Source: Bacteroidales bacterium
GTDB taxonomy: Bacteria; Bacteroidota; Bacteroidia; Bacteroidales; UBA932
Direction: 5' to 3'
Assembly: GCA_017504965.1 (NCBI GenBank)
Contig: JAFVQD010000011.1
Span: 1 to 64,000, forward strand
Length of the DNA stretch: 64,000 nt
Every line of letters starts with the position of its first letter. Position 1 is the first letter of the stretch. Shown here one piece after another: positions 42,342 through 51,146 of the stretch. Below the pieces are notes generated by a model. It ran no database searches, had not been told where the DNA came from, and saw only the letters and a list, made by a program, of their open reading frames with translations. Made by a program: the position numbers and the translations under genes.

Positions 42342-43019
42342 TTATTTTACTTGAATTCGGTTAATGTATTTTTCGATCTCATATCCTTCAAGAGTCTGAG
42401 GATACTCTTTTTTGATTCTTTCGTAAAGTGAAAGTGCTTTGGCATTGTTACCAAGCTCTTCAGCCATCATACCGGCTTTAAGGAGGTAACCTGCAGCATA
42501 TGCATTGTCAGCGTAGTTTGCAGCTTTCTCATACTGTGCCATAGCAGAACTGTAGTCCTCTTTCATAGCATAAGCATCTCCCATACAGCAGATAGCGCGT
42601 GCAGCGAGGATCTCATCTTTTCCGTTGTATTTTTTCAAGTAAGAAATGGCATTGTCAGCGTTTCCAAGCTGAAGTTCGCAGATACCGGCATAGAGGTAGA
42701 CAGCTGCACCTGCTTTTTTACCATACTCGTCCACTACCTGAGCAAAGCCTAAAGCGTTGCCGTCACCATTAAGGGCAAGGTCATAAATGCCACTGCGGAA
42801 ATACTGTTCTGCAGCATAAGTCTGGTTTGCAGCCTCAGCCTGAAGGGGCTTAACATAAAACTGCATTACAGCCACGATTACGAGGGCAACTGCTACTACA
42901 GCGATGGTGCAAATTGATACTTTTTTACCGTACTCTTTGAAGAATTTCTCTGCTTTAGAAACTGCTTCTCCTACATTTTGGGATGTCTCAATGTTCTGAT
43001 TTTTAGATTGTTGTGCCAT
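42342..43019 (-). CDS. Membrane-anchored TPR protein (YfgM-like)
   Basis: The start at 43019 (MAQQSKNQNIE) is preferred to 43058 because it fits the upstream promoter box and avoids a non-conserved extension; the result is 225 residues. One membrane segment near residues 35-58 (ICTIAVVAVALVIVAVMQF) is followed by an exported domain of about 4-5 tetratricopeptide-like repeats (YLYAGICELQLGNADNAISYL, AICCMGDAYAMKEDYSSAM, YLLKAGMMAEELGNNAKAL). The layout resembles YfgM, a partner of periplasmic folding and outer-membrane assembly, but such scaffolds are generic. It is the first gene of the minus-strand run leading through yebC to mmdB. Confidence 0.75.
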   Translation of the reverse strand: MAQQSKNQNIETSQNVGEAVSKAEKFFKEYGKKVSICTIAVVAVALVIVAVMQFYVKPLQAEAANQTYAAEQYFRSGIYDLALNGDGNALGFAQVVDEYGKKAGAAVYLYAGICELQLGNADNAISYLKKYNGKDEILAARAICCMGDAYAMKEDYSSAMAQYEKAANYADNAYAAGYLLKAGMMAEELGNNAKALSLYERIKKEYPQTLEGYEIEKYINRIQVK

Positions 43020-43059
43020 TGTTATAGATTTTAATATTATTTGCCAAAATTTTATCACG

Positions 43060-43067
43060 CAAATATA
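43060..43067 (-). promoter_or_regulatory. Putative -7 box (TATATTTG) upstream of the TPR-yebC-mce-mmd run
   Basis: TATATTTG on the minus strand matches TAnnTTTG and lies 40 bases before the chosen TPR-protein ATG. The -33 TTTG is not well placed. The recF gene starts about 100 bases away on the other strand, with only an imperfect TATCTTCG box at 43147-43154. Confidence 0.5.
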
Positions 43068-43173
43068 GGAAAAACAAAGGAAACTAACCTAATAATAGGT
43101 TAATAATTTTATTAACATTTCTTTCGACATTTCACGGGGATTCTTAGTATCTTCGCGTTCAAATAGAGTGAAA

Positions 43174-44271
43174 ATGTATATCAAACGCCTCATACTTTCA
43201 AATTTTAAGAACATAGTCTCGGCAGATCTCACTTTCTCCCCTGGCATAAACTGTATTTGTGGGGATAATGGAGAGGGGAAAACCAATCTTCTGGATGCTG
43301 TGCACTACCTCTCGATGACCAAGAGCTTTCTACAGTCATCTGACAGATTTACATATACATACGGGGCGTCAGAGGCTACACTTTGCGGCACTTATGATGT
43401 AGATGGATATGAAGAGAAAATAGCGCTGAGCGTGAAGAGCCAGGGGGAGAAAACAATTAAAAAAAATGATAAGGCGTACCCCAGAATTTCTGAGCATATA
43501 GGCCATATCCCTGTGGTGATCATATCCCCTTCGGATACATCGCTCATACACGATTCGGGTGAGGAGAGAAGACGTTTTATGAATATAGTCCTCTCACAGA
43601 CAGATCCTCAGTATCTGAGGGCTATGCAGTCATATAACAGGGTGTTGCAGCAGCGCAACAAACTTCTTAAAAGTGATACTCCTCCATCGGAGATTCTCCT
43701 TGAAGCCTTCTCCGGACAGCTCAACAGAGATGCTGACTACATCTTCAGAAAGAGGGGGGAGCTGGCTCAGGAACTGAATGCTCTGGCTGCCGGTTTTTAT
43801 GCAAGACTTTCAGATGGTAAGGAGAGCATCTCTCTGGAGTACTCTTCTGACCTTAACAGGGCTACGATGGCACAGCTTCTCAAGAGTGCATATCAGAGGG
43901 ATATAGTCCTCAAATATACCTCTGTAGGTATACAGAGGGATGATTATGACTTTATGATGAATGGATATCCACTCAAAAAATGTGCATCCCAGGGGCAGCA
44001 GAAAACCTTCCTTATATCCCTTAAGCTGGCGCAGCTCGATATGACAAGACGCAGGTGCGGACACTCCCCGATACTTCTTCTTGACGATGTCTTCGACAAG
44101 CTTGATATGAAGAGGGTGGAGCTCCTTATGAATATGGTCTCAAAAGAGGGTTTCGGCCAGCTGTTTGTGACTGACAGCAATAAAGTGAGGGTCTCTGATC
44201 TGGTGAAAAAACTTGATAGCGAAAGCAGATTCTATACAGTGACAAAAGGGGAATTCTCTGAAGTAAAATGA
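43174..44271 (+). CDS. recF: DNA replication and repair protein RecF
   Basis: RecF helps load RecA at gapped DNA during replication-linked repair. The 365-residue SMC-like ATPase has Walker A GDNGEGKTN at 30-38, an early QSSDRFTYTYG region, the conserved SPSDTSLIHDSGEERRRFMN near 112-131, the ABC signature-like CASQGQQKTFLISLKLAQ near 269-286 and Walker B ILLLDDVFDKLD near 300-311. An upstream GTG at 43168 would add two residues; the ATG at 43174 gives the usual MYIKRLILSNFKN start. The gene overlaps the DUF721 gene by 4 bases (ATGA), a conserved pairing in bacteria. Confidence 0.95.
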   Translation: MYIKRLILSNFKNIVSADLTFSPGINCICGDNGEGKTNLLDAVHYLSMTKSFLQSSDRFTYTYGASEATLCGTYDVDGYEEKIALSVKSQGEKTIKKNDKAYPRISEHIGHIPVVIISPSDTSLIHDSGEERRRFMNIVLSQTDPQYLRAMQSYNRVLQQRNKLLKSDTPPSEILLEAFSGQLNRDADYIFRKRGELAQELNALAAGFYARLSDGKESISLEYSSDLNRATMAQLLKSAYQRDIVLKYTSVGIQRDDYDFMMNGYPLKKCASQGQQKTFLISLKLAQLDMTRRRCGHSPILLLDDVFDKLDMKRVELLMNMVSKEGFGQLFVTDSNKVRVSDLVKKLDSESRFYTVTKGEFSEVK

Positions 44272-44564
44272 AAAGGACAGATCCTATAATGGTGGATGAA
44301 CTGGTAGCTATATTTACCAGCAGGTTAGGTATCCGGAACGATCTGAACCGTATCAGGGTGTACCAGGCCTGGGACGACGTCGTGGGGTTCCGGGTGGCGA
44401 GGGCTACTGCCAAGCATTTCTACAGAGCAGAGGACAAAATCCTTTTCTGTACGATGAACTCCTCTTCACTGGCAAACCAGCTCTATTTCCAGTCGGAGAT
44501 CATTAAAAAGAGGATAAATGAAGAGCTGGGTGAAAATTTGGTCGAAAAAGTGGTCATAAGATGA
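44268..44564 (+). CDS. DUF721 (DciA-related) protein
   Basis: This 98-residue protein belongs to the DUF721 family, which includes DciA, a replicative-helicase loader or operator in many bacteria. Typical residues are the YQAWDDVVGFRVARATAKHF block near 26-45, containing the W-x-x-V-G-x-x-(V/I)-A-x-H/R-like signature, and a C-terminal VEKVVIR. There is no long N-terminal disordered extension. It overlaps recF upstream and pdxB downstream by 4 bases each, so the three are coupled. Genes for DciA often neighbour recF or dnaN. Helicase loading is inferred from the family only. Confidence 0.85.
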   Translation: MKRTDPIMVDELVAIFTSRLGIRNDLNRIRVYQAWDDVVGFRVARATAKHFYRAEDKILFCTMNSSSLANQLYFQSEIIKKRINEELGENLVEKVVIR

Positions 44565-45607
44565 TAAAAGTAATAGCAGATATCGATATTCCATACCTGA
44601 AAGGGGTTCTGGAGCCCTTCGCAGAGGTTACCTACCTGAAAGGGAAGGAGATGGACAGGAACGCGGTGTGCGATGCGGATGCCCTTCTGATAAGGACCCG
44701 TACCCATTGCGACAGCACGCTGCTTGAGGGGTCGAATGTGAAATTCATCGCCTCTGCTACGATCGGTACCGACCACGTCGATAGAGAGTATCTCGCTTCG
44801 CGCAATATCCATTTTGAAAATGCACCCGGGTGCAATGCTGGTGGGGTGATGCAGTATGTCCACACCGCCCTTTTTGCCGTCGCCTCCAGAAAGAACCTCC
44901 CCCTCGAAGGGAAAACTTTCGGGGTGATAGGGGTGGGCAACACCGGAGGTAGGGTGGCAGCTCTGGCCAAACACCTGGGATTCAAGGTGCTGAGAAATGA
45001 TCCTCCGAAGGAGGCGATGGGGGAGGAAAAGGGGCTCTATTGTCCTCTGGAGTATCTGCTGGAGCACTCCGATATAATATCTATGCACGTGCCGCTCGAT
45101 GAAACTACCAAGGGGATGGGGGACCGCGATTTCTTCTCGAGGGTGAAGCCAGGGGCAATATTCATCAACGCTTCGAGGGGTGAAGTGGTGGTGGACGAGG
45201 CGCTTAAAGGGAGATGCAGCGAACTTTCGGCATTGATTTTGGATGTGTGGAATGGGGAGCCCGGTGCGATTTCGGAGGAACTTGTTGCGGCAGCCGATAT
45301 CGCCACACCCCATATTGCAGGATATTCATATGAAGGGAAGATCAACGGTACTGCGATGGTGGTGCAGGCCTTTGCCAGATATTTCGGGATCGGTGAATTG
45401 GAGGGGTTTGCCCCTGAACATACCCCTGTCCCACAGATCAGCTTCTACAGGGAAGATGGGAGGATGAAAGATAGGGATGAGATAGCCGCGCTGCTGCTGG
45501 AGAGATTCCCCGTATATGAGCTGGACAAGGCTCTGAGATCTGACCCGGGCAGCTTTGAGAAGATTCGGGCAGAGTACAAATACAGAAGAGAATTCAGATG
45601 GAGATAA
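44561..45607 (+). CDS. pdxB: 4-Phosphoerythronate dehydrogenase
   Basis: PdxB oxidises 4-phosphoerythronate in the DXP-dependent route to pyridoxal phosphate. The 348-residue 2-hydroxyacid dehydrogenase has the PdxB-specific start VIADIDIPYLKG near 4-15, IASATIGTDHVDREYL near 67-82, the NAD-binding GVIGVGNTGGRVAALAKHLG near 124-143, the catalytic Arg in FINASRGEVVVDEAL near 204-218 and the catalytic His in IATPHIAGYSYEGKINGTAM near 246-265. The C-terminal PdxB dimerisation domain (after 285) is short but present. It overlaps the DUF721 gene by 4 bases and the TapB-like gene by 10 bases. Confidence 0.93.
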   Translation: MIKVIADIDIPYLKGVLEPFAEVTYLKGKEMDRNAVCDADALLIRTRTHCDSTLLEGSNVKFIASATIGTDHVDREYLASRNIHFENAPGCNAGGVMQYVHTALFAVASRKNLPLEGKTFGVIGVGNTGGRVAALAKHLGFKVLRNDPPKEAMGEEKGLYCPLEYLLEHSDIISMHVPLDETTKGMGDRDFFSRVKPGAIFINASRGEVVVDEALKGRCSELSALILDVWNGEPGAISEELVAAADIATPHIAGYSYEGKINGTAMVVQAFARYFGIGELEGFAPEHTPVPQISFYREDGRMKDRDEIAALLLERFPVYELDKALRSDPGSFEKIRAEYKYRREFRWR

Positions 45608-46293
45608 AGAGAACGATCATAGTAATAGCAATGTTGCTGACAGCACTTTCTGGCAGTTATGCCCAGGAGGCAGAGCCCTATTTCTGTGTCAGGGAGGGGG
45701 CTGTTCTCGAGTATGAAAGAAAATTTACAGACGGTCAGGTGAAATGGTACCATACGATGGAAATAGTGGGGGTGGAGAGTCTCTCGGAAAGTGCATCAGT
45801 GGTGGAGTATACCTCCCATATCCTAAATCACAAAAGGAGGCCTTACTACGGAGATGAGCCTGCACGTCTGATCGCCAGGATAGAGGGGGAGGATGTGGTG
45901 CTCAACGTGGCGGAGTCTGTGGCGTCGGTATTCAGAACGCTTCTTCCTCAGAAAACTAAAATATCATCGACAGGGGGAGAATCTGCCCTCCCCTCAGATA
46001 TGGCTCCCGGAGACACTCTTCCGGATGTTTATGCCTCTGTAAAGGCGCTGGGTATGACTATGAAGATTACCGTCACACAGAGACGGGTCCTCAGATATGA
46101 GACCATCACCACTTCAGCGGGGACATTTGACTGTATCGTGGTGAGGGAGCGTAAAGTAGAAAAAGGGATGGGACGAAACCGTCACACTGTCGCCGATACC
46201 TGGTATGCAAAAGGGGTCGGGATGGTGAGACACGACACCCACGACAAGGATATGGAGCTTCAGACCTCTGAAATTCTGAAAAATATCAAATAA
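45598..46293 (+). CDS. Exported DUF3108/TapB-like protein
   Basis: This 231-residue protein has a Sec signal peptide (IIVIAMLLTALSGSYAQ, cleavage near 21-23) without a lipobox Cys. The mature part is beta-rich: LEYERKFTDGQVKWYHTMEI near 38-57 and a C-terminal block TITTSAGTFDCIVVRERKVE followed by DTWYAKGVGMVRHDTHD. The pattern 'aGTFdC' then 'WYAkGVGmV' is shared by DUF3108/TapB-family proteins of Bacteroidota, which are exported beta proteins of unknown function. The start overlaps the pdxB end by 10 bases. No further role can be stated. Confidence 0.7.
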   Translation: MEIKRTIIVIAMLLTALSGSYAQEAEPYFCVREGAVLEYERKFTDGQVKWYHTMEIVGVESLSESASVVEYTSHILNHKRRPYYGDEPARLIARIEGEDVVLNVAESVASVFRTLLPQKTKISSTGGESALPSDMAPGDTLPDVYASVKALGMTMKITVTQRRVLRYETITTSAGTFDCIVVRERKVEKGMGRNRHTVADTWYAKGVGMVRHDTHDKDMELQTSEILKNIK

Positions 46294-46372
46294 TCAGAAA
46301 GTGTTGAAGAATTTGCTTGTTTGTTCATATAGTCTTCTGTAACTTGTTCGCAGTTAATAAAAGGGAGCGATT

Positions 46373-47278
46373 ATGAATAGATTTTATTTTGTTCTTTGTG
46401 TGGTAGTAATGGTTTCATCTTGTAGCCTGATAGAAAGGTTCAGACCGGTACAGGAATATGACTGGACTTTGGACCAGGAGAGTATCGAGATGTATGAGGA
46501 TTTGCAGGTGACACTCAATGTTCTGGGGTCAAGTGTGCCGGATGTCATAGAGTGGAGCTGTGAGCCGGAGAACTTTGTAAGGTATATAGTGTCTGACGGA
46601 GGGAAGAGGTGTCTGGTGCAGAGGCTGGAGGATGGAGAGTGTACCCTTGTGGCCAGAGGGGGAGAGTTGGAGAAGAGGGTGCAGGTAAAGGTGGAGCGGT
46701 ACAGCAAAAGCGGTCTTCATCTTCGCATCAATGGGGAGGATATGTACTTCCCTTTGATAAAGCCGAACTATCCCCAGAAATCGGATGTAAACAGATATTT
46801 TACAGTACATCTTAATAAGAGAGACACTGTGGAGATAGAGGTGGTGGAGTGGCTGCCGAAGGAGATGGAGACTAAACTGCTAGTGGGAGGTGTAGGGATT
46901 GGGAGTAATGTCTACAATTCTGAGGGTTCCTGTTTTTTATACAACTATCCAGGTAAGGAGATAAGAGAACAAACAATATTTGGCGGTATCGGGTTTCCAA
47001 AAGGTGAGGAAAGACCTTTCGAGGCGGTAAAAGGGGCGGTATTGAAAAATTCTGTCTGGCTCTTCGACCTGACGCCCTGGGAGATAACAGAAGGTGAGCA
47101 TAAGTGGAAAGAGGGTTATGAACAGGTGGTCCAATTTACAGTGGGATTTAGCGGTGGTTATTTTGGAAAAGACAAATGGGGGGATAATATTGTAGTTGGA
47201 TTTGAAATAGATATTTTACTCAGGGAGGATGAACCTAACGGTATAGTGGATCTTGAACCAGTATATACTTTGTACTAA
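46373..47278 (+). CDS. Hypothetical lipoprotein with N-terminal Ig-like part
   Basis: I do not recognise this 301-residue protein. It has a lipoprotein-type signal ending VSSC (Cys17). Residues about 28-110 may be a bacterial Ig-like domain: 'YDWTLDQESIEMYEDLQVTL', then IEWSCEPENFVRYIV and a closing VQVKVERY. The remaining 190 residues are beta-rich with many aromatic and charged residues (VGIGSNVYNSEGSCFLYNY and VQFTVGFSGGYFGKDKWGDN) and may be a surface domain. It lies 79 bases after the TapB-like gene on the same strand and converges with the fimbrial operon, separated by the hairpin at 47283-47308. Lineage-restricted distribution is likely but untested. Confidence 0.65.
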   Translation: MNRFYFVLCVVVMVSSCSLIERFRPVQEYDWTLDQESIEMYEDLQVTLNVLGSSVPDVIEWSCEPENFVRYIVSDGGKRCLVQRLEDGECTLVARGGELEKRVQVKVERYSKSGLHLRINGEDMYFPLIKPNYPQKSDVNRYFTVHLNKRDTVEIEVVEWLPKEMETKLLVGGVGIGSNVYNSEGSCFLYNYPGKEIREQTIFGGIGFPKGEERPFEAVKGAVLKNSVWLFDLTPWEITEGEHKWKEGYEQVVQFTVGFSGGYFGKDKWGDNIVVGFEIDILLREDEPNGIVDLEPVYTLY

Positions 47279-47282
47279 AAAT

Positions 47283-47308
47283 TGAGGGCGACCAAGCGGT
47301 CGCCCTCA
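47283..47308. terminator. Hairpin between convergent genes
   Basis: TGAGGGCGACC and GGTCGCCCTCA form a perfect 11-bp stem with an AAGC tetraloop. On the minus strand TTTTT follows within a few bases, so it can terminate the fimbrial operon; it lies 7 bases after the adhesin stop codon on that strand and 5 bases from the lipoprotein stop on the other. Confidence 0.8.
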
Positions 47309-47314
47309 GTGTTA

Positions 47315-50300
47315 TCAGTTGAATATGTGAAACTCTTCACTCTGTCTTATGAAATAGTACTCCTGATTCCCCAATATGACTATAGTCCCTGTCTTTCCAT
47401 CGACTATGGAGTTGTCGACAGGGTTTTTCAATTGGGTGTCGTGAGATATATTTTCTCTCCATACATCGGTAGGGTTCTGGGTATATTGGTCATAATACCC
47501 GGAGTAGGTGAGAGATGTCGCTACAGGGGTAATGGCATTCTCTTCACCGCAGATCCATTTCCATCCGTTATTGTCATAGTTGATGATAGCGTAATGTGAA
47601 TCCGGGGGGGTAGGGCCAAGAAGGTCTCTATATTCAAAATCTTCCGCCCTCCCCATTCCTTCCAGTCGGGAGTAGGACTGTGGGTGGAACATAGAGTGGA
47701 TCTGATATGAGGCAGAGAACATCCCTTCGGGCATCTCCGTTATTTCGGGATATTTTTCGCCGTAGTAACCCAGGAAATACTCGAGATAGAAATAGATCTC
47801 GAAATCTACCTTGTCGCTATAGTATCCGTCCACATAGGCAGCGAGTGAGTATTTTCCACTGGCCAGAGACCCTCCCAGCAGCTTCATTATCCCGGTATCC
47901 GACATAGTGAAATAGTTGCCGAAGTTGATACTCTGTCCGTTCGCATCGTATAGCGCCCACTCTATCTGTGATCCCGATCTGTTGGTGATATTTACCGACA
48001 GATACTCCGGCATACCCGGTATAGGGTTAGAGATGCTGATGTTCGAATTCATTATCTTCGATCCAGACAGGGATATCGACACTACCGGATTTACTGTCAC
48101 AGTGGCCTCACTATATATGGTGTTTGTATGCTTGTATGTGGCCCTGACTTTGGCAGAGGCCCCTTTGGTCCTTTTGAGGGCGGTGACATTGCCCTGCTGA
48201 TCTACTGATATGTATTCGCTCCCTTCACTAACACTCCAGGTCAGATGCTCTTTGGCCCCTTCCGGTGTGACACTGCAGCTGATCGCTTTTGTCTCTCCTT
48301 CATACAGGGTCAGAGCAGAAAGGGTTATAGTAGGGTTAACTACTGTGACCTCAGCTGTGGCGTATGCACCTGTTATCGATGCCGCTTTTATGGTGGTAGT
48401 GCCTGCAGATATAGGGGTGATCTTACCATCTGTCCCTATGGTGGCCACATCACTGTCTGATGATGACCAGGTTATCTCTGCATCGGCAGGTGTCTTTGAA
48501 GTCACCTTAGCTGTTTGTTCCACCCCGTTGAGAATGGAGGATGGTGCAGTGATGGTGACACTTCCCAGACTCACTGAGGTCTCTTTCTCTTTATTTATTC
48601 CGTTCATAGCCCCTTTGACCTTGTATGTCCCTACTACCCCTGAGGAGGCGCTGCCGCTATAGGTGGCAGTCAGAACGCTTCCGGATAATGAGAGGCATTC
48701 TTCACCTGAGAGTTTTTCCAAGGTGAATACCGGTGTTCCCGGAGGGGCACCGCTCCAGGTAAGTGTATGCGGGGAGTTGTAGTTGGGGTAGAGTATCGGA
48801 ATATCATCCATCGAGAAACTTTTGTCCTTCACTGTGATAGTGGTACTTCCTGTCTTGCTGGCATCCACTGTGGTGGCTGTGATGGTGACCGATCCGGCGG
48901 CTACCCCTGTCACCAGTCCTGTGGCAGATACCGTCGCTACGGAGTTGTTGTCTGAGCTCCAGGTGACAGATTTGTTATTGGCATTGTTCGGAAGGACTGT
49001 GGCTGTAAGCTGGAGTGTCTCACCGACAAAGATCTCACCTGTGGCAGGGGTAACACTTACCGATGTGGGGTAGACATAGGTGTCCACGATGACACTTGCA
49101 CTTCCCGAGACACCGGACCCGTCATTGGCAGTGGCGGTGATGGTGCAGGTGCCGTCTGCGACAGAGGTCACTGTCCCTGTGGTAGGGTCTACAGTGGCTA
49201 CGGAGGTGTTGGATGAACTCCAGGTGACACTGTTGTCGGCAGCATCGGCAGGGAGGACAGTTGCGGTAAATGTGTGCGTCTCTCCTATAGCAGTAAAGGT
49301 ATGGGAAGAGGGGGAGACCTCTATGCCGGTGACATATTTGTTCATCGACGATGCGTCGATCCTCCAGGTGGTCTCGTTTATCCCGCTACCGGTGAATGTG
49401 GTCTTGCAGGTATACATCGTATTCCTGACAAGATCAAAATTGTCCAGAAATCTCCCATCGTGGAGATAATATCTGTATGTCAGGGACTCATCGTATTGGG
49501 TGGATGACTTGTAATCGACTGTGAACTCCACATAGGTGCAGAGCCCTCTCTTATCCTCGGGTGGGATATGGGTCTTCTGGTCTGTATTATCCGACAAAAG
49601 ATCCCCCTGCATATTTTCCGGGATGTAGAAATCAACCCCTGTAGTGAAGATGTTTGCCAGATCGTCCCCCTCAAGGGTCTCACCTGTGTCGAGGATATCC
49701 TCTGCGGCAGTGGCCTTGCTATCTTTGAAATAGTAGACCTTCTTATTCAGGTTTCTTAGTCTTACCTGCTTGACATCGAATTTGGATACCGATGCGTCGA
49801 GCCCAGATTTGTCGAGGATTATTCTGAACTTGGAGAGGAGTCTGGTTAGGGAGAGTGTCTTGGTGCTGCCGTCAGAGAACTCCTCTTGAGGGATATACGC
49901 TGCCATAGGGATAGCCCCGGCTGAATTTACTATAGAGGCTGCAGTGGCAAACGAAGAGTGGAGCGTGGTCAGTCCACCTGCACTTTGTACCACATCTGAA
50001 CCTGTAAGATCACCCACATTGGCCACAGCATAGATCGAGTAGCTTCTGTCGATGGCGATGCTCATAGTTATATCGGTGTCTGTCTTGTCGGTGTACCTCC
50101 AGTAGGCGAGTTTACCCTGTTCATCATAGAGTAAGATATTGATGTCCGATATCTCCCCCTCCTTCACCTGGGTAGCAGCCTTGGTGTATGGGTCGTCGTG
50201 GCTGAACAGAAAGGTGATGTCGCCTGTGGCGGGGCTTGCCTTACCGCCCCTCTTTTCGCAAGAAGGGCTCAGGAGCAGCACCACTGACAGAACTGTCAAA

Positions 50301-50317
50301 ATGAATTTATTTCTCAT
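47315..50317 (-). CDS. Large Ig-repeat surface lipoprotein, probable fimbrial tip adhesin
   Basis: This 1000-residue lipoprotein (Cys20 in LLLSPSC) begins with a fimbrillin/DUF4906-like part (about 30-330: EISDINILLYDEQGKLAYWR, IPMAAYIPQEEFSDGSTKTL and RLLSKFRIILDKSG). Two clear Big_2 Ig domains follow at about 333-415 and 418-497, each with the core VTWSS(S/D)N-x-SVATV. Then come one divergent domain and two more Ig-like ones ('ITWSSSDSDVATIGTDGKI' near 620-640 and YEGETKAISCSVTPEGAKEH). The last 150 residues form a unique domain rich in Tyr and Trp (NNGWKWICGEENAITPVATS). As the last gene of the fimbrial operon it is probably the tip protein or an adhesin assembled with FimA-type subunits; the Ig repeats may act as a stalk. 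Confidence 0.75.
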   Translation of the reverse strand: MRNKFILTVLSVVLLLSPSCEKRGGKASPATGDITFLFSHDDPYTKAATQVKEGEISDINILLYDEQGKLAYWRYTDKTDTDITMSIAIDRSYSIYAVANVGDLTGSDVVQSAGGLTTLHSSFATAASIVNSAGAIPMAAYIPQEEFSDGSTKTLSLTRLLSKFRIILDKSGLDASVSKFDVKQVRLRNLNKKVYYFKDSKATAAEDILDTGETLEGDDLANIFTTGVDFYIPENMQGDLLSDNTDQKTHIPPEDKRGLCTYVEFTVDYKSSTQYDESLTYRYYLHDGRFLDNFDLVRNTMYTCKTTFTGSGINETTWRIDASSMNKYVTGIEVSPSSHTFTAIGETHTFTATVLPADAADNSVTWSSSNTSVATVDPTTGTVTSVADGTCTITATANDGSGVSGSASVIVDTYVYPTSVSVTPATGEIFVGETLQLTATVLPNNANNKSVTWSSDNNSVATVSATGLVTGVAAGSVTITATTVDASKTGSTTITVKDKSFSMDDIPILYPNYNSPHTLTWSGAPPGTPVFTLEKLSGEECLSLSGSVLTATYSGSASSGVVGTYKVKGAMNGINKEKETSVSLGSVTITAPSSILNGVEQTAKVTSKTPADAEITWSSSDSDVATIGTDGKITPISAGTTTIKAASITGAYATAEVTVVNPTITLSALTLYEGETKAISCSVTPEGAKEHLTWSVSEGSEYISVDQQGNVTALKRTKGASAKVRATYKHTNTIYSEATVTVNPVVSISLSGSKIMNSNISISNPIPGMPEYLSVNITNRSGSQIEWALYDANGQSINFGNYFTMSDTGIMKLLGGSLASGKYSLAAYVDGYYSDKVDFEIYFYLEYFLGYYGEKYPEITEMPEGMFSASYQIHSMFHPQSYSRLEGMGRAEDFEYRDLLGPTPPDSHYAIINYDNNGWKWICGEENAITPVATSLTYSGYYDQYTQNPTDVWRENISHDTQLKNPVDNSIVDGKTGTIVILGNQEYYFIRQSEEFHIFN

Positions 50318-50328
50318 AATCGGTCAAA

Positions 50329-51144
50329 TTAGAATTCTACCTCCACGTGCTCCATCGAGTCGAAGTCATCTACAGAGATGGTGATGGTGGAGCGTGAATG
50401 GTCGATGGTTAGATATAGATCCTGCAAAATGGGGTCTGAGAACGATATCCCACCCTGAGCAAGTTTTTCCGGTATTGATATCTCCAGTAGGGTGGTTGGT
50501 CTCTCCATCCCGGGATACCGTGTCGACAGCTTGAGGAGTAGTTGGCTGTCTGATGCGTGTCGGGTGACCCTGCTCAGAAAGAGGTAATAATCCTCTGTGT
50601 CGGAGGGACTGTGTGAAGATTCGGGTGAGTGATAGAACTCACCCTCTGTCAGTTCACCGTATATGGAGTAGCCAGTGTTTGAACCGATAAACTCCGCTTT
50701 CAGTCCCTCGGACGCCCTCACTGCACCGAGTACTTTGGTGTGTATCGCCATACTGTTTTTGGTGACAGTTATAGTATCTGAACTCAGATCTGACAGATAT
50801 TCCCCTTCAGAAAAGTATGTGTAGATGTTGTCAGAAGGAGAGCCGTGTGGGGTGATATATCCGTGGTCATAAATCATCCGGGATATGTTCCCGTACGCAG
50901 CTATGGTAGCAGAGCCTCTGGGGACAGCTATCTCATAATCTGCAGTGAAGCTCTCTTTCCGGATAGTGTCTCTGAAATACTGTCCGTCCTCATATTGCAA
51001 GATCAGATAGAGAGAATCCACCTCGGCGGGTGTGCCCGAGAGATCGATGGTGAGATATGTGGGGCACTTGTCCCTCTCCTCCTTTATGCAAGAGAGCAGA
51101 AGCAGTGCCAAACATATCACGAATGCTATCTGACGAAACTTCAT
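50329..51144 (-). CDS. FimB/Mfa2-type fimbrial anchor lipoprotein
   Basis: FimB/Mfa2 proteins anchor the fimbria to the outer membrane and limit its length. This 271-residue lipoprotein (Cys19 in LLLLSC) carries the family start CIKEERDKCPTYLTID at 19-34, followed by a first beta-sandwich with LYLILQYEDGQYFRDTI near 45-61 and YEIAVPRGSATIAAYGN near 70-86. A second domain follows ending in the ITISVDDFDSMEHVEVEF C-terminus. The gene lies 2 bases after the FimA-like gene and 11 bases before the adhesin gene. Confidence 0.85.
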   Translation of the reverse strand: MKFRQIAFVICLALLLLSCIKEERDKCPTYLTIDLSGTPAEVDSLYLILQYEDGQYFRDTIRKESFTADYEIAVPRGSATIAAYGNISRMIYDHGYITPHGSPSDNIYTYFSEGEYLSDLSSDTITVTKNSMAIHTKVLGAVRASEGLKAEFIGSNTGYSIYGELTEGEFYHSPESSHSPSDTEDYYLFLSRVTRHASDSQLLLKLSTRYPGMERPTTLLEISIPEKLAQGGISFSDPILQDLYLTIDHSRSTITISVDDFDSMEHVEVEF

Positions 51145-51146
51145 AA

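Noticed and set aside
44483-45313. 276-codon minus-strand frame opposite pdxB
   Set aside because: It is fully antisense to a conserved gene and has no family features.
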